Shown: positions 1 to 13,300 of the stretch, one piece after another | Layout: each line of letters opens with the position of its first letter | How positions within the stretch are numbered: the first letter of the stretch is position 1 | Source of the DNA: Viola odorata | Taxonomy: Eukaryota; Streptophyta; Magnoliopsida; Malpighiales; Violaceae | Assembly: GCA_963691705.1 (NCBI GenBank) | Contig: OY829541.1 | Location: 49,248,377-49,312,376 of the forward strand | Direction of reading: 5' to 3' | DNA length: 64,000 nt | The notes under the pieces: model-generated | The model's database searches: none | What the model was told of the DNA's origin: nothing | What the model saw: only the letters and a program-made list of their open reading frames with translations | Program-made: the position numbers and the translations under genes

Positions 1-22
1 TTGTTGGAGGAGAGAAAAATCC

Positions 23-85
23 TTGACGTGATCACGCTAAGGCTTGGCGTGATCACGCTAAGGGCTTGGCGTGATCACGCCAAGG
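23..85. repeat. Tandem palindromic repeat, three 20-22 bp units
   Basis: Three consecutive units each carry a GCGTGATCACGC-type palindrome followed by TAAGG or CAAGG; they begin at 23, 44 and 66. The third core, GGCGTGATCACGCC, is a perfect palindrome. A degenerate fourth copy follows near 97-117. It is probably the edge of a retroelement or satellite cut by the window start. The rest of that unit is not visible. Confidence 0.7.
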
Positions 86-279
86 AAAAAGTGCCTAGCG
101 TGAATCACATTGGCAACTTAAACCCATTTTCAAAAAATTAATAAAAATAGGAAAAATGGATCTAGAATTACTTATCTTGAAATAGAGATTTTATTGGGGT
201 AGTTTTTAATTTATTTTGTTGGTTATATAACGTAAAAAAATTAAAATGAAATGAAAAAAAAAAAAAAAAAAGAGAGAGA

Positions 280-480
280 AGGCCAAATGGAGTTTCATTT
301 CCGGAATGGAGCATTTTGCTCCATTCCCTCACCCCCTACTTTTCTCATTTCCCCACCCAAAAACCCACTTTTTCATTTCGGGAATGGTGTTTAACAAACA
401 CCAAAATTTCATTTTGGATTGGCAAATGTTGGGTTGGGTACCCAACCCCAAACTCCAAACAGCCAAGTAATCATGTTGTG
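280..480. repeat. Possible small inverted-repeat element (MITE-like)
   Basis: A perfect 11-bp stem with a 3-base loop lies at 303-313/317-327 (GGAATGGAGCA/TGCTCCATTCC). The block is bounded by imperfect inverted ends: GGCCAAATGGAGTTT on the left and the reverse complement of AAACTCCAAACAGCC on the right. No clear target duplication is visible, so this is a weak call. A poly-A/GA run precedes it. Confidence 0.3.
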
Positions 481-1771
481 GGCTACACCAACATGGTGTG
501 ATAATGTGACATATGTCATGTCATCATTTAAAGGTAAAATAATAATAGGGTATGTATCACATCATTACAAGCACTAATATAACATATTACCTGTATATAG
601 AAATAATCAATAATATGTCATGCCATGTAAACTTTCCGTCACAGTAAGAGGCGATTAAAAAAATTCACTGCTATAAGAGTCTCTCGCATCTGCTCACTTC
701 TTTCTTCCGAAATTGTTGATACTTACAGTTGCAAATAAATACAAACGAGTACAAATATACATATATACATATGATAAAAAGAAACATATTACAAATACAT
801 ATTTAATTATATATTATATATGTCGGTTAAACCTTAAAATTAACTCTCTCACCGAGGAGAAATTATCAAATCAGTGAGTTGGCAATCCCAACGAATAGAA
901 GGTGGCCATGTGTTCAATTTTTGCCACCTAAGAGATGCAAACAACCTACAAGTTAAAAAAAGAAGAAGTCAGAATCAATTACAGCATTTAAATGGGAAAT
1001 GAAGCTTTTGTTTGTTTACTTGGGATCACATGAAAACCGAGATTTTTCATTTTCCATATTTTTTCCAAACCTCTCTCCTTCTCTTTCTTCTAAAGTTCTA
1101 CAACAGGACTGGAAAAAGAATAACAGTGGACAACCATGGTTATAAACTCCAGGATTGGTAGATGCTTTGAATCGTATTTGGGTCTTTGTAGCTCTCATCT
1201 CCAAATATAAATAAAATTTTCCGTCTTTTATCAAAAAATAAACATAAATTTCGTCTGATCTTGGTCTTTTAAGAACTGGAAAATTATATACATAAATTTT
1301 ACCCAGAAAAACAACTAAACGTTAATAATCCAAATAAATACTATAAGGAGTGGGCCAGTTGATAGCCCAACTAAGATCACAAGCCTCAACCTTTAGTCTC
1401 AGCATTGTTGGGCTTTGGGATAGTATAGAACTACGAGCCCATATAAATGTCAATCCAACGTTCAATCTGAAATCTGATGTAGCAAAACATCCTTAACCCC
1501 AAAATCCAACCATTATCTGACCCAAAAAAATCTAACTTTTATTCATTTACAAGATTCGTTGCTGAGCTTTGAGCCAATTACATGCGTTCTTAATTGCAAT
1601 ATCTATTCATATAGTTAGAACATCATAAATTATAATGATAAATTTGTCTACTTAACGAACGTACATAATAAAAAATATATATGATGCTCGAAATTCTTCA
1701 TTGGAATTTTTGCATCATGTTCGTTTGATAGATAAACTCTTGTAATTCTAATTCTAATATTGCGAAATAAA
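481..1771. other. Intergenic, no gene seen
   Basis: AT-rich DNA downstream of the minus-strand bHLH gene. The short open frames here show no recognisable domain or splice pattern. The part next to 1771 probably includes the 3' untranslated region of the bHLH gene. Confidence 0.6.
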
Positions 1772-3232
1772 TTAAGGATTCTTATTCCCATATAAGGAAA
1801 CAAGTTTCTCGCTCAAGCCCTCAAATTCCAACCTAGCATCACTTCCTTCCTTAGCCTGCATAATTCAAAGAGACGTAAATTAGAAAAAAATAATAATACA
1901 AAAGAAACACTTAAGCACATAAAAATATAGTTTTTCCACAGACCAAAACATATATATTTATTTTATTGAAACTTTTGTATTTTTCTCTTTTAAAACTAAA
2001 TAATATTTTAATTTCCAAGTTAAACATTACATTTTAGTTTTACCTATATATGCAATTTTTTACTGTTTCATCTAATTACCTAAAGATGGTAAGAACTAAA
2101 ATAAAAATAAGAATAAAAGAGAAGTGAGAACACTAGTTTCTTTTTTGTTCTTAAAAACATGATCCCAAAATCCTGTGTTTTCTTTTAGATATATAGCCCA
2201 ATATCCACTAAGTTTAGGGGTAAGCAAATCCAGAAAGAATACTCGGAAGATTGAGAAAATAACTGATAATTGAACAATTATAAAATAAAAGTAGGAAAAA
2301 TCAAGTAGTACCTGAAGATGCAAATTATGGAATACCCTGGTTTCACCGGACTCGAATGAAGACGAATTCATAAGAACAAGTCCATGTTCCTCTAACTTTA
2401 CCAAGAGTTCTGATAATAATGGACATTTATGGACGTCCTTGTGACTTGTAGAAATTTGAACCACAACTTCCCCATCACTTAGCCGATTTGTCGATACTAG
2501 AAATGAAGAACTATTCATGGAGCCTGGTTTTCTTTGATGATCTTGATCATGAATATTATTCGACGACGTGCCGTCTTGCCTAGCAATCTTCGATAAAAGC
2601 TCCTCTTTCTTTTGAGTTAATCTCTCTACTTGTTGCTGTAATTCCGGTATGTATTTCACCACCCGTGAAACCGTGGTCGGTATGCTCAATTTCTTCTGCT
2701 CATGATCAAAATTAAGCAAAATTAATTCCAAGAAAAAATGGACAAATTAGTGAAATCAAACACTAACTTTAATCTATCATCTTCATTTTTTTGTTACAGA
2801 TAGAAATTGAAAATTATGGGACACGAACTTGAAACCTAACTCCCGATTAATGTATAGTTTTGGTTAAATATATTCTAATAATTCGCGTATCAGAAGAGAG
2901 ATGCAAACAGTTCGTACCATTTGGTCCGGCGCAGGAAGAAGTGATCGGAGTGAAGAATACAAAGTGTTGATCTTCTTGCGACGGTGGCGCTCGCTAGCAT
3001 TGTGGTTAAGCTTCTTGACCATATCGCCACTAAAAGCAGAGTTGTAATCAACACCCCTGTCTTGTTGCAGCTGGTTTAGAGTGTAATTATTATAATTAGT
3101 ATCATTAGGAGGGAAATTAAGGATTGATTCGGCTGTTTGATCTCCAAAATCGTAAGTTAGGTCATGACTTATGGGATCATCTAGAGTCGGCCAACCAAAA
3201 GTTGAGAAACAAGTTGGTGATAGTGCTAGCAT
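1772..3232 (-). CDS. bHLH transcription factor, subgroup Ib (iron-deficiency ORG2/bHLH38-39-100-101 type)
   Basis: Three exons: 3232-2918, 2695-2312 and 1855-1772. All have GT-AG borders and intact phases and give about 260 residues. The basic region lies near residues 72-90 and has the H77-E81-R85 triad (HNASERHRRKKIN) that contacts E-boxes. The helix-loop-helix runs on to about residue 125 and leads into a leucine-rich coiled segment (YIPELQQQVERL). The intron falls inside the HLH between PAPDQM and KKLSIPTTVSR, as I recall for this clade. The last exon ends LVSLYGNKNP. Subgroup Ib proteins are nuclear. They pair with FIT or related bHLHs to switch on iron-uptake genes when iron is low; that role is family knowledge. 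The clade member cannot be fixed. A TATA-like stretch lies near 3318-3330. No break is seen. Confidence 0.9.
2903..2927. repeat. 25-bp sequence duplicated at 3497-3521 (copy at bHLH exon 1 border)
   Basis: This 25-base string spans the exon 1/intron 1 border of the bHLH gene and recurs exactly, in the same orientation, at 3497-3521 upstream of the gene. A chance match of this length in a window this size is very unlikely. A templated insertion is a likely origin. Confidence 0.85.
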
Positions 3233-5403
3233 CTTTTTTTGGGACTTAATTAACTTGTTTGCTAGATTCTTGAGATGTGAAGATAAACCCTAAATCCATC
3301 CATCAAGGAACTGATACATATATATAATATAATTAATTATAATAAGTACTAGCTAGTGGTACTTCTTACTTTATGTTTTATTGCGATCATTTCATACGTA
3401 GGCTACAGAATCTTTTTTATTGAGGATGTCACAAGAATTTTAAGATGTATAATAATGTCAATTTATATAATACATATTTCAAGGAATATATATCCCGCAA
3501 ACAGTTCGTACCATTTGGTCCATTTGGGTTTATATATCCACAGAATTAATTAAATTAAAATGAAAGTGTAGTTGGTATATGTTTTGGTTCACCTGCTCCA
3601 ACGAAGCAATTATGTTTTGGTACGTACTGAGGTGTGCGTGTGGTATGTCCATGGCAGGCACGAGTTTAATAAGGTGTTGTCCCTAATATCCACGTGCTTG
3701 CCTCATGTATGCGTGTCCATCGCGTGGGAAACAACCTCTTTTCTTGTTCTTAACCCGAGAAACGAGATCGACCGACTTTTTTCTAAAATAATAATGTGAC
3801 ATATAGACTATAGCAGTAAGAAGTGATTAAACTATATTACTATTTTAATTCAATTTTAACTCTCTATTTAATTCAATTCAATTATATTATTTGAACCAAT
3901 TCAATCTAGCTGAAATAATACTTATTATTATTAGCGTTGTTCGTATTATTGTTCGTATTTGAACCAATTTGCACTGTTTTTTTTCCACAAATATAAATTA
4001 TGTTATCCAAAACAAATGCTAATAGTTGTAAAAGAGAGAAAAATAATTAATTTAAGTAATTATTAAGCGTTGTTAATCATAGTTGTTAAGTCCAGTAAGC
4101 ACACAGAAGAGGCCTAGAAGCCCAATAAGGCCCACAGAATCAAACAGGCTCAAATCCATTGTTGGGCACTAATCTTTTAAGTTCCAATAATTGTTGGGAT
4201 AATAACTAAAGTTATACTAATCGATGTATCATCCATTTTTAATTAAATTATATTATTATTTTTATTTAAATAAATTACTATCAAAGAAATGTGAAGATGA
4301 CACACGTGTATTTTTAGTATAAATATTAATAAAAGTGCAAATATCTCTAGCACTTCTGTAATTAGACATCTGATCTATCCTAATCGTTTAATTTGTAGCC
4401 ACTAACTCCAACCTCCGACTACGCGTATAATATTTTTAACCTAATTTTAATATATAGTTTTTTTATTAATTTGAGTGATTCATTTAGTCGATATTAGTTT
4501 GAGTGATTCTTTTAATCGTATATGGTCAGTAAAAAAGTGGACTGTATGATTACCGAATATGATCCAAATTAATCCAATGTAAATAGAATCAAACTTTTGC
4601 TCTACCTAAGAGATACTACAACTTCACACAGATTATAAATGAGAGTGACAAATCAATTCCAAATACACTACACTCAATATCATAACTTTTCTGCTAAACA
4701 ATTTTTGTTGCTTGCATTGTGTGCATAGGATCTACACCACAAAGCTCTCATAGACCAATCACCATACCTTGGCAAACTGAAGATGCCCATGCAATCTAAT
4801 AGAATAAACTCCAAACCCAGCAAAAACAGACCTCCACAAGGAGAAACGAGACCTTTGATCAAAAAACTTTTGCAACAGAAGAAACAAGATTAAGGCCAAG
4901 ACTCGAGAGCTCACACACTGATTTGAATCTTTCCAATCCAGACAGAGAGGAGGAAATTTGAAAAGGTACATAAAGTTATTACAACCAGCCAGCATTCATG
5001 CTAAAGTGTCATCTCTGGCATTTAAATATATATCTTTTGTCATCCTCAAATCAGTCACTGCAGGCACAGACTTACCATAGCATCATTTAAAGATAAATAA
5101 GAACACTGCGAAGAGGTGATAGCAAAACGGCAAAGGAAACCGAAATCCTCGTCTTGAAAATCACAATCACGTCTGCTAGCTCACCTGTTAATTGCAGAAA
5201 AAAAGCTAAATCAACCCACTAGACAAGTACTGAACTACCGCAAATGACAGACTAAAGAACGGTTTCTAGCACAAAATTGACAACAAGTCATTAATTTGTT
5301 GTTCGCAGTGATAGTTATTGCATCGTATTGAAGAAATTAAGCATGAAGACTCTGGTCCACTTAGGTTGTTTCCCTAGGTGCTTATGTGCATACATAACAT
5401 AAG
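3233..5403. other. Intergenic; bHLH promoter side, no further gene recognised
   Basis: AT-rich DNA. The left end is the bHLH upstream region and contains the 25-bp copy at 3497-3521. Open frames at 3356-3799 and 4680-4995 show no domain that I recognise. No RNA gene was identified. Confidence 0.5.
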
Positions 5404-5460
5404 CAGAGACGACATTAGGCAGTTTCAGTAGTGGAGAAGGATTGGACGACAAGGTGAGTG
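5404..5460 (-). repeat. Inverted copy of part of the lectin pseudogene
   Basis: The reverse complement of 5404-5460 matches 6199-6255 over 57 bases with 2 mismatches. The matched part lies inside the lectin-like pseudogene, so a short piece of that gene has been duplicated in inverted orientation about 740 bp upstream. Confidence 0.85.
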
Positions 5461-5828
5461 AGACAAAAAAGGAAAACCAAGCACCAGCAAAGGTTGATCG
5501 TCATCCATTGCTTGTTCTTGACAGCAATCAGGAGGGGGCGGTGCAACCCACTTGAGATGCTCGGGCTCGGACCCGTTATCTGGACCACATATCTCAAATT
5601 GGTTCTTTGTCCTGGTGCTAATATACATGGTTGAGAGAACAAGGAGACTTCCGTCGATTTATTTGACAAAAGCCTGAAGCTTACCACCATTCATAGAAGG
5701 AGCAAGTTGGAATTCTTTCTTAGGATTCTGGAGATCCATCATATAAAACTTGTTGCTTCGCAGGTGTGGTGGGTACCGTTTGCGGTACCCGTGATTGGTC
5801 GGATCGAAGACGCAGGGATATTCTCGTC
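5461..5828. other. Unrecognised sequence between inverted copies; contains a strong hairpin
   Basis: Short open frames on both strands show no domain that I recognise. A perfect 8-4-8 hairpin, GGGTACCG-TTTG-CGGTACCC, lies at 5771-5790. Splice-like sites occur nearby but no exon chain can be supported. Confidence 0.4.
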
Positions 5829-6594
5829 AACAAACGTAAGTAGGCTGCTCATCTGTCTCTTTTGCCTCATCCTCTGCCTCTTTTGCCTCTTTGCAAGCAT
5901 AGCTTCTTCAACTTCATCATCAAGCCCAGATGATCATCATCATCAACAATTCAAACTCTCCAATCAGTTAAAGCTTGACACTGCTCTTGAAATCTCCCAA
6001 ATAGGAAAAGTGTCTCACTTCTACTCAACCGGTCAACTCACAGACTCTTCTACTCAAAACCTCTCCAATACAAGAACACCAACACCAAATCGACATCTTC
6101 CTTCTCCACTTCTTTCATCCTCTCCATCAATTCTCCATTCCCTTTCCTCCTCCATGAAGGAATCTTCTTCTTCATCTCCCCATCAAAACGCCTCCCTGCA
6201 CTCACCTTGTCGTCCAATCCTTCTCCACTACTGAAACTCCCTAATGCCGTCTCTGTTTCGCCCGGGAAATACTTTGAAACCAATTTCTCCAAAAGTTATA
6301 GAAACCTATTTAGAAATTCAAGCCAATAACACTTCCCTCGTCAAGTACTCGTCTCAGGAATTGGAAAAACTAAACCCCACAAGTGGGGGACCGGTCCAGG
6401 TTTGGGTGGAATACGATGAGGCCAAAACAGAGCTTAGTGTTACGGTGGCTCTGTTGGGTTCTTCGAAACTGAGAGAGCCGATGGTTTTGGTGGTCCAAGA
6501 TTTGACGCCGTGGGTGGCGGAGGAGATGTATGTTGGTATTTCTACAAATAATGAGGCAGCTGTCTTCTCATTATGTTTTGGGATGGAGTTTTAA
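5829..6594 (+). pseudogene. Broken L-type (legume) lectin domain gene
   Basis: Pieces of a legume-lectin fold appear in order but in different frames. A hydrophobic leader (LICLFCLILCLFCLFAS) lies near 5850-5900. A block in another frame near 6050-6190 reads FYSKPLQYKNT, then SSFSTSFILSI and IFFFISPSK, which match the early beta strands of L-type lectins. The C-terminal strands are intact at about 6395-6591 (VQVWVEYDE, then VTVALLGSSK, then EEMYVGIS), ending in CFGMEF and a stop. The middle part, which normally holds the metal-binding loop, is missing, and at least one frameshift separates the blocks. No kinase domain follows, so it may derive from a lectin receptor kinase or from a lectin-only gene. 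A 57-base piece is copied inverted at 5404-5460. Confidence 0.7.
6199..6255 (+). repeat. Source copy of the lectin-fragment inverted repeat
   Basis: Partner of the inverted copy at 5404-5460, with 2 mismatches in 57 bases. It lies between the early and late lectin strands of the pseudogene. Confidence 0.85.
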
Positions 6595-7303
6595 GATGTG
6601 AAGGTTTTAGGCATCTTGAATCTGTTGAAATGTGTTTTTGTGATGGGAATTGCGTGAATTATACTCTGGATTCAAGCGTAGTCAACAAAAGATTGAATCA
6701 AAAGAGAAGAGGATCAAAGAATTGAGCTTGGGTGGTGGCATAGGAAAGAATAAACAGAAACATGGGGTGGAGTGTGTTTACACATGGAGTGTTATTTTCA
6801 TGCAAAATACTGATAAAGAATGATATGTAGATTTTCCTAGTATGCATGTCATAGGTTGTATTTGAAGTTTTTTTCTTTTCCTTTTTTTCTGAAATCTATG
6901 CATTTGAAGTCTGACTTTGAACATCTATCAATTCAAGTCTCTAGTATTTAGTTTGATGGGAAATCTTAAAGTTTAGGTACTTGATGGAAGATTCCTGCTT
7001 TTAGACTTTCTGCTATTCCCTCGCACTAGCCAAACAGAGCGCAACTATAGAACAAGAGAGAATCTATCCTCGTGCTGTAACGGATAGTAATACATCTTTA
7101 CTATATAGCCTCACCATATCAATTCACAAGCAAAATGAATTTTATCTCCTTAATGTATAAATTAACTAATTTACAGTACCTATAGGCGTTGGCCTCATCA
7201 TTATAATGTCCTAGATCAATAACTTACAAGCATACAAGAGATTGACGTACCAAAGGGGTATGGAACACGATTCAAGCATCCATGGCTGCTTTTAATCAGC
7301 TAG
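6595..7303. other. Intergenic, no gene seen
   Basis: Downstream flank of the lectin pseudogene and 3' side of the kinesin gene on the minus strand. It probably holds the kinesin 3' untranslated region. No repeat structure or RNA gene was recognised. Confidence 0.5.
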
Positions 7304-10300
7304 CTATTTTCCCCCGGCTGTGGCAGAGAGCAGTTTCTTCAGGTTAAGGACCTCAATTCCGTATGATGCTAACTGAGACTTTAGCTTCTTTGAGGCCTCC
7401 TCGAACTTTCTATTCATATGATCAGATTCATCCACTGCTTCTCTGTGTCTAATGCGAAATGCATCCAACAGCGCTTGCGTTCCTCGAAGCCTCATTCTTA
7501 GTTTTGCCCTTTCCTTGCTGTTGATGGCTTCATCCTGTTTTCACGTGTAAGTTCAGAAATAAGAGTCGTGATTTTAGCATGAGGCCACCACATGTTGCAA
7601 CTTCAGTCAGTAAATAGACTTTATAAGAGTACATTAAGGATTATTTTAAAAACTTACACTCCGCATTCTGGTTTCCGCGCTGGAGAGTCTTCTTTTCAGC
7701 TCTGCAACTTGAGTATTTTTCTCCAGTAACTGACACAAAATTATCGTGGTATTAACCATCTGAGATGATTGGGATTGACTTTATAAAGTAATTTATAACC
7801 AACATACCATATCATCATAATGCTGCTGTTTGATAGATTCTATTTCAACCGCATTGCTCTGATACTCTTCAAGTTTGGCCACTAAGTTATCCCTTTCCAC
7901 TGTTACAGTACGAAGCTGGTTTTGAACATTCTGTTGATAATTCAGAAAAAATGAAAAGAAAAAACATGAGCCATAAATCGCAAGATATTAATGCTTCTAC
8001 TCGTTGGAGAGAAACAAAACTGATGTATCTAGTCATTAGAACCTGGAAGCTGTTTTGCAGCTCTATTCCTGTTTCTAGCTCCCTAGCTCGAGACAATAAG
8101 CCTTCCCGCTCCTTGTTGAGTACATTCATCTCCTTCTCAAGTGTCTCCACTTTCCTTTGAGCGCCATGAAGCTCCACCGAAAGTGCCTCAATCTTAGATT
8201 TGTCATCCTGGAACTAAGAAAGAAGGGCTGTACATTAATCATGCATCCCAATATAGTGATGACATGTTGCTACAATACCATGACTTCACACAAGAAAATA
8301 ATATATATTGTTACCTCTTGAGATGGTTTACTCTCACAACCAGCTCTTTTCAAGTCTTTTGTAAGTTGATCAACCTCTAGAGAATTCACAGTGCTGGAAA
8401 ATCAAAGCAAAAGAGTTTGATTATTTACTTAACACTTAGAAGCATCCTAAAAAATTGGGCAGGATAGATACTAGAGAAAAGATTAATGTCATACACATAA
8501 GTTCATGCGTTCAAAGCACCGGCGTTAGACCAGTGGTGAAGGGTTAGGGATCTTCTAAGAGGTTGGAGGTTTAAATAAGCTTAACAAAAAAACGAGTACA
8601 TACAGCTATTAGCTTAACAAATTATTAAGATTAAGAGGTACCTGCAATTCACCTCCCATTTTGCACCTTCCTCAGAAGCAGTCAATGCTTCTCTGAGGAC
8701 TCTGCATTCCTCCCTACAGAACTCTAATGCATTACTTTCCTGATATTTCACCTTTTTCATCATTAACTTTGCACAATAGTCTTGGTATAACATTGAAACT
8801 TATAGACGAGATATCAAATAAAAAAACAACCAGTTATCTCAAGCTCAAATATGCATGTGATCAGTTCTCAGGTAGGATGAGCCGTAAAAGAGTTGCATCA
8901 AAACACAGATACTTTTCCTTTTATAACAAAACACATAAAAACTTAAATAAAAAATATTCTGCAGACATTTAAACCTGTCTGGTGGTAAATTTTCCAGTTA
9001 GAAACAATCTTTTCAAAGTTTCCCTAGGAATTCTCACAGTATAATATTACTGACATCTATTTTCTATTGGTGCATTTTCAAGAAGCACCATGGCCACAAT
9101 GCTAAATCAGAAGCCAGCAGAAGGTTTAAACAGTATAGCAGCACATTGCAATTCAAGACAAGTCAAGGGCTACCAAAGTGAAACATCAAATGTCTAGTAC
9201 ATGCAATAACAGACCGAAAGGTATCTAAAGTGGAATTCTATACCGTACTTCTGAAATAGCTTTAGACAACAATGTAATCTCTGCATTGAGCAACTTCGCC
9301 TTCTCTTCTATGGCTTCAACAGAAACTTTCTCCCTGGCAAACCATATAGCCCTTTCCTCCTCCATTTCTAACAGTGAGTTTGTCAATTGCTGCAGAATCA
9401 AAGAAAATGCCATGGCTAGCAAATCTCAAGCAAGAAAATAGTGCAACATTACTTTACAATAAAGGAAACAACATTATAATACCATTGCCAACTCTTCTTT
9501 CTCTTCTATCAATGATTTGATAGAACTTTCCATCTTTTGCTGATTTGATGCAGATTCTTCCAACCTTATTCTCTAGAAGAAATAAACAATAGTTTGAGTG
9601 ATAGCAGTTTAATTTATGAGAAATCACTCACTGTGTCTATATATTTTCTGTTATTGCTCCTTAATTATCAATCTACTGAAAACGTTTAAACCAGTGACAA
9701 GCAATTATTTTGAGCATTACATTTTTGTTCGCAAATTAAAGGATATGTCTAACAATAAAGTGATTGGACACTTTGGTGAGGTTGAGTATTTGGGAAGATG
9801 AAAATAAAAGTTTAAGGGTCATCTGGAACAAAATATAAAGACGTGAAGTGGTTTCTTATTAGATATAACAATCAGCAATAAAAAATGTAGCAACAGCACA
9901 TATTGCAGCAAAACTTACAAGACATGAATTTTCTTCCTGCAAAACATTCAAGTCCGCCTTTGAAATATTCAGCTTTTCAATTAGAGATTCCAGCTCTAAA
10001 GCCAAACTTTGACTTTTCAGAATAGCTTCTTCTGTTTCCTTATGTGCAGCTGCAACCTCATCTTCTAAAGAAGCAATAGTTGCTTCCATTTCAAATGCAT
10101 GAACTTCAAATTTTTCGTACTCTTCCTAAGCAGTCAAGAATGACAAGTGCCAAAAAAAAAAAAGAATATCAGAACTGAATCAATCACTATGTCCAGTAAT
10201 TTGGTTTTTACAGACCAATAGCAACATGAGGTTAAGCTGTTCTCCATAAATAGCAAACTCTCTTGGACAACTACCATGATGCCATAATGAAGCTTAACAT

Positions 10301-13300
10301 AGTGACTATGTAACCATGACAAATGGAAAAGTTGATGCACGCTAGCCAGTAACAAGGGAAGTAATGAATTACCACACAAGATAATTGAAAATAAATGCTT
10401 ATCAAGGTCCGGATATAGTTGACAGATCATCTCCATCAGAAAAAAACTTGAGGTACAAAATACAAAGTACAAGGGAACAGAAATACACCACATAGAGATC
10501 ACCTGCATTGTCTGTTCAAATGAAGCTGCAAGATCCTTTGCTCTTTTTGAATCACGCCTTTGGCCAGCCAATGAATCACGCCTGTTGATGTCACGCTCAA
10601 GAAGTGCCTTCTGACCATGCATTCTTTTTACCTCCCTTTCAGCAGATGCCTTCTCACCCTACAAATGTGAGAATATCCAACTGAGAAATGGTAATTTAAG
10701 TTTAGAACGTGACAGGAAATTATAACATATAAAAGATGGTAGAAAAACCTCAAGTTTAGTCTTCTCCTGCATGGCAGTTTTGAGCTTAGACTCTGTCTCT
10801 TTTAACTTTATTTTTGTTTTCTCGAGATCTTTTCTCAAGTTCTCCTTTTCCTTTGCCAAGGAAATAGATGATAAGCACGCTAATTCCTTTCCAAGAATTT
10901 CAATTTGAGAATAAAATTCCTCCTTTTCAATATCATGTTGTTCTGTTAGTGTCTGCAAAAACCAAACAAGTCAGACACGCCATTAAGCAATACAAAATAG
11001 TAACAGGATTAAAGAAACCAAACAAACAAGAACGCATACCCTCAAGGACCCTCCATAACTTTGAGTTTTATGTGTCAATTCTTCTATCTGCTTCTGGAGA
11101 TCAGAGGATAAATGTTCTAGGAGAATCTGCCATCAAATAATAATCATTTTTAAAAAAAAGTGCATTCAGCATCACTAACTTCATGACCCTTCAAAATAAA
11201 ACAGTGCTTGAAAATAATACCCGATTTGGTATTTATTTAATCTTTGGCTAAACTAACCTAATTTACTCATTGCTACTAAAAATTCATGCAATGATATAAG
11301 ATCATACCTTCTCACTATCAACCTCAGTAACTTTCTGCCTCATGCAAGAGAGTACTTTCTCATAATTGCTAACAAGCAATTCTTGTTCATGGGAGCTCTG
11401 GCAGATTGAAGTCTTGAAATCCTGCGTTAAAATAATCCAGGGTGAGTTACAAAATTCAAGTGTCAACCAAAACCCTACTATATATTCAATGGGACCAAAT
11501 ACATAACGACAAACAATGGACAGTTGATCAAAACAAAGAAATTTCAAGGTTTACTCACACTTAAGACAGGAAACATGGCGGAAAAACTCTGGAAAACCTC
11601 ATCGAAAAGTGAGGAAACACTCTCAAAAACTTTTGTTGAGTTCTGAACTTCAGCAGCTATATCTTCAATCTCAGTTGATAGCTTTATCGTAGAGTGAACA
11701 TCCCTCTCCAAATCAGAGAGGAGATCAACTTCCTAAGCTTGGAACACAGGGTATATTTTTACACTTACATGTTCAAAATTCAGGAAATGTAAAATACAAG
11801 GCTGATTGAGAATACGCAGTCAGAGATTTTAGAGAAAAGAAAAGCTGCATACATTGGAAGCAATTCGTTCATTAGCAACTCTGGCCTCTTCCTGCGCAAT
11901 TTGGAGCTTCCTCTGGAGCTAAGAATTATAATGGAACATCAGTTAACAAACCATAAATTGCAAGAAACAGAAAAGCAAAAGCTTTCCAAATAAGTACTAT
12001 ATCTAAAGAAGTTGTAGCCAATTTGCCCACACAGTTAACCGAGACCATATATACCTCTTCAAACTTCTCCTTTGCGCATATACTTTGCTCTGTTGCTAGC
12101 TCAACAACATTGTCAAGATTTTTCTGATTAGAGGATTCCTCCATTTCTAACATCTTAATCTACAAGATACACAATAAGTTGTGGAACATTAGGACAAAAG
12201 TAGACGTATACACATTTAACACTGTATGAACTAGAAGGACACTAATTTCAACAAAAGTACACTGGGAACAATAGATGGGGAACAAGATTTAAGGGGGCAA
12301 CCAACCTTTTCCTGAAGTTGTTTGATCACAAGGATGGCCTCCGACTCTCTTAAACCCATGTTTTTGTCCACACCATTGGCAACTTTATAAACATCAGAAG
12401 TGGAGAGTTCAGTATCTTTCAAGGATACCAAATTGGCCCCAACGAGCTGTCTGGTTAAGGAATCAATCTGAATCTCACTCATAGTCCTCTGCAAGGGGAT
12501 ACAACTCATAAATTAGTGGAGGAAATTACACCTTAATCTCTCACATGCAGAAGCTCAAAGCAAGAATAACAACCTGAGTTTCAAATTTTAAAAGCAACTC
12601 CTCATATTCGGCTTGCATTTCTGTCGATTCATGGTCACCCTGAAAGACAAACACTTATTACGGTGTTTAAATTTTTGTGAGAGGGCAACTGGATAAAAAG
12701 GCAGGGTACAAACCACTGGTGAGCCTTTCTTCCTGGGTGGAACCTTTCTCCTGCTTGTTACATGCAATAAAGTACATGGATCCGGAAGAGTGCAGTCATC
12801 TATTGCACTGTTGTTAGAATATTCCCTTTTCTTGCAAGGCTCCTCCCTCACTTCAATTTCACATCCCAGCTCTTCGAAAGGTACTAGTGGTTCCATATCA
12901 CGGCTAACCCTCATGGATTTTACGTCAGATACCCTTGACTGAATACAAGGATCCACCTAATAGCAAAGCAGTATCCTATAAGCACATATAGACTCATAGT
13001 GACGTCAAAACTCAAGACTGATGGCATCAGGCCATCCTGACACACTGCATGTATCCATATCAAAACACAATTCTAGTGAACTTGAACTCTACCGATGGAC
13101 TATATGCATCCACAGAATAAACTCACTCTTACAGCATCATAATCACCATTAGATATGGTGATAAAGGGAAACAAAAATGTGGACTAATAGCATTCCTATG
13201 TTCAAGAAAAAGACATCTCTAGTTTTATGAGTAACACAAAACAAATGAACTCCTGATGCATCTTAATAACAGCAAAAACATTACCTTACGAAGCATCTCC

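Noticed and set aside
5425..5690. Minus-strand ORFs as a separate protein gene
   Set aside because: No recognisable domain. The shared ending with the plus-strand frame is explained by the 57-base inverted duplication.
8511..8590. tRNA-derived SINE-like stretch (ACCAGTGGTGAAGGG ... GGTTGGAGGTTT) in a kinesin intron
   Set aside because: It only vaguely resembles A and B boxes, and no tail or target duplication is visible.
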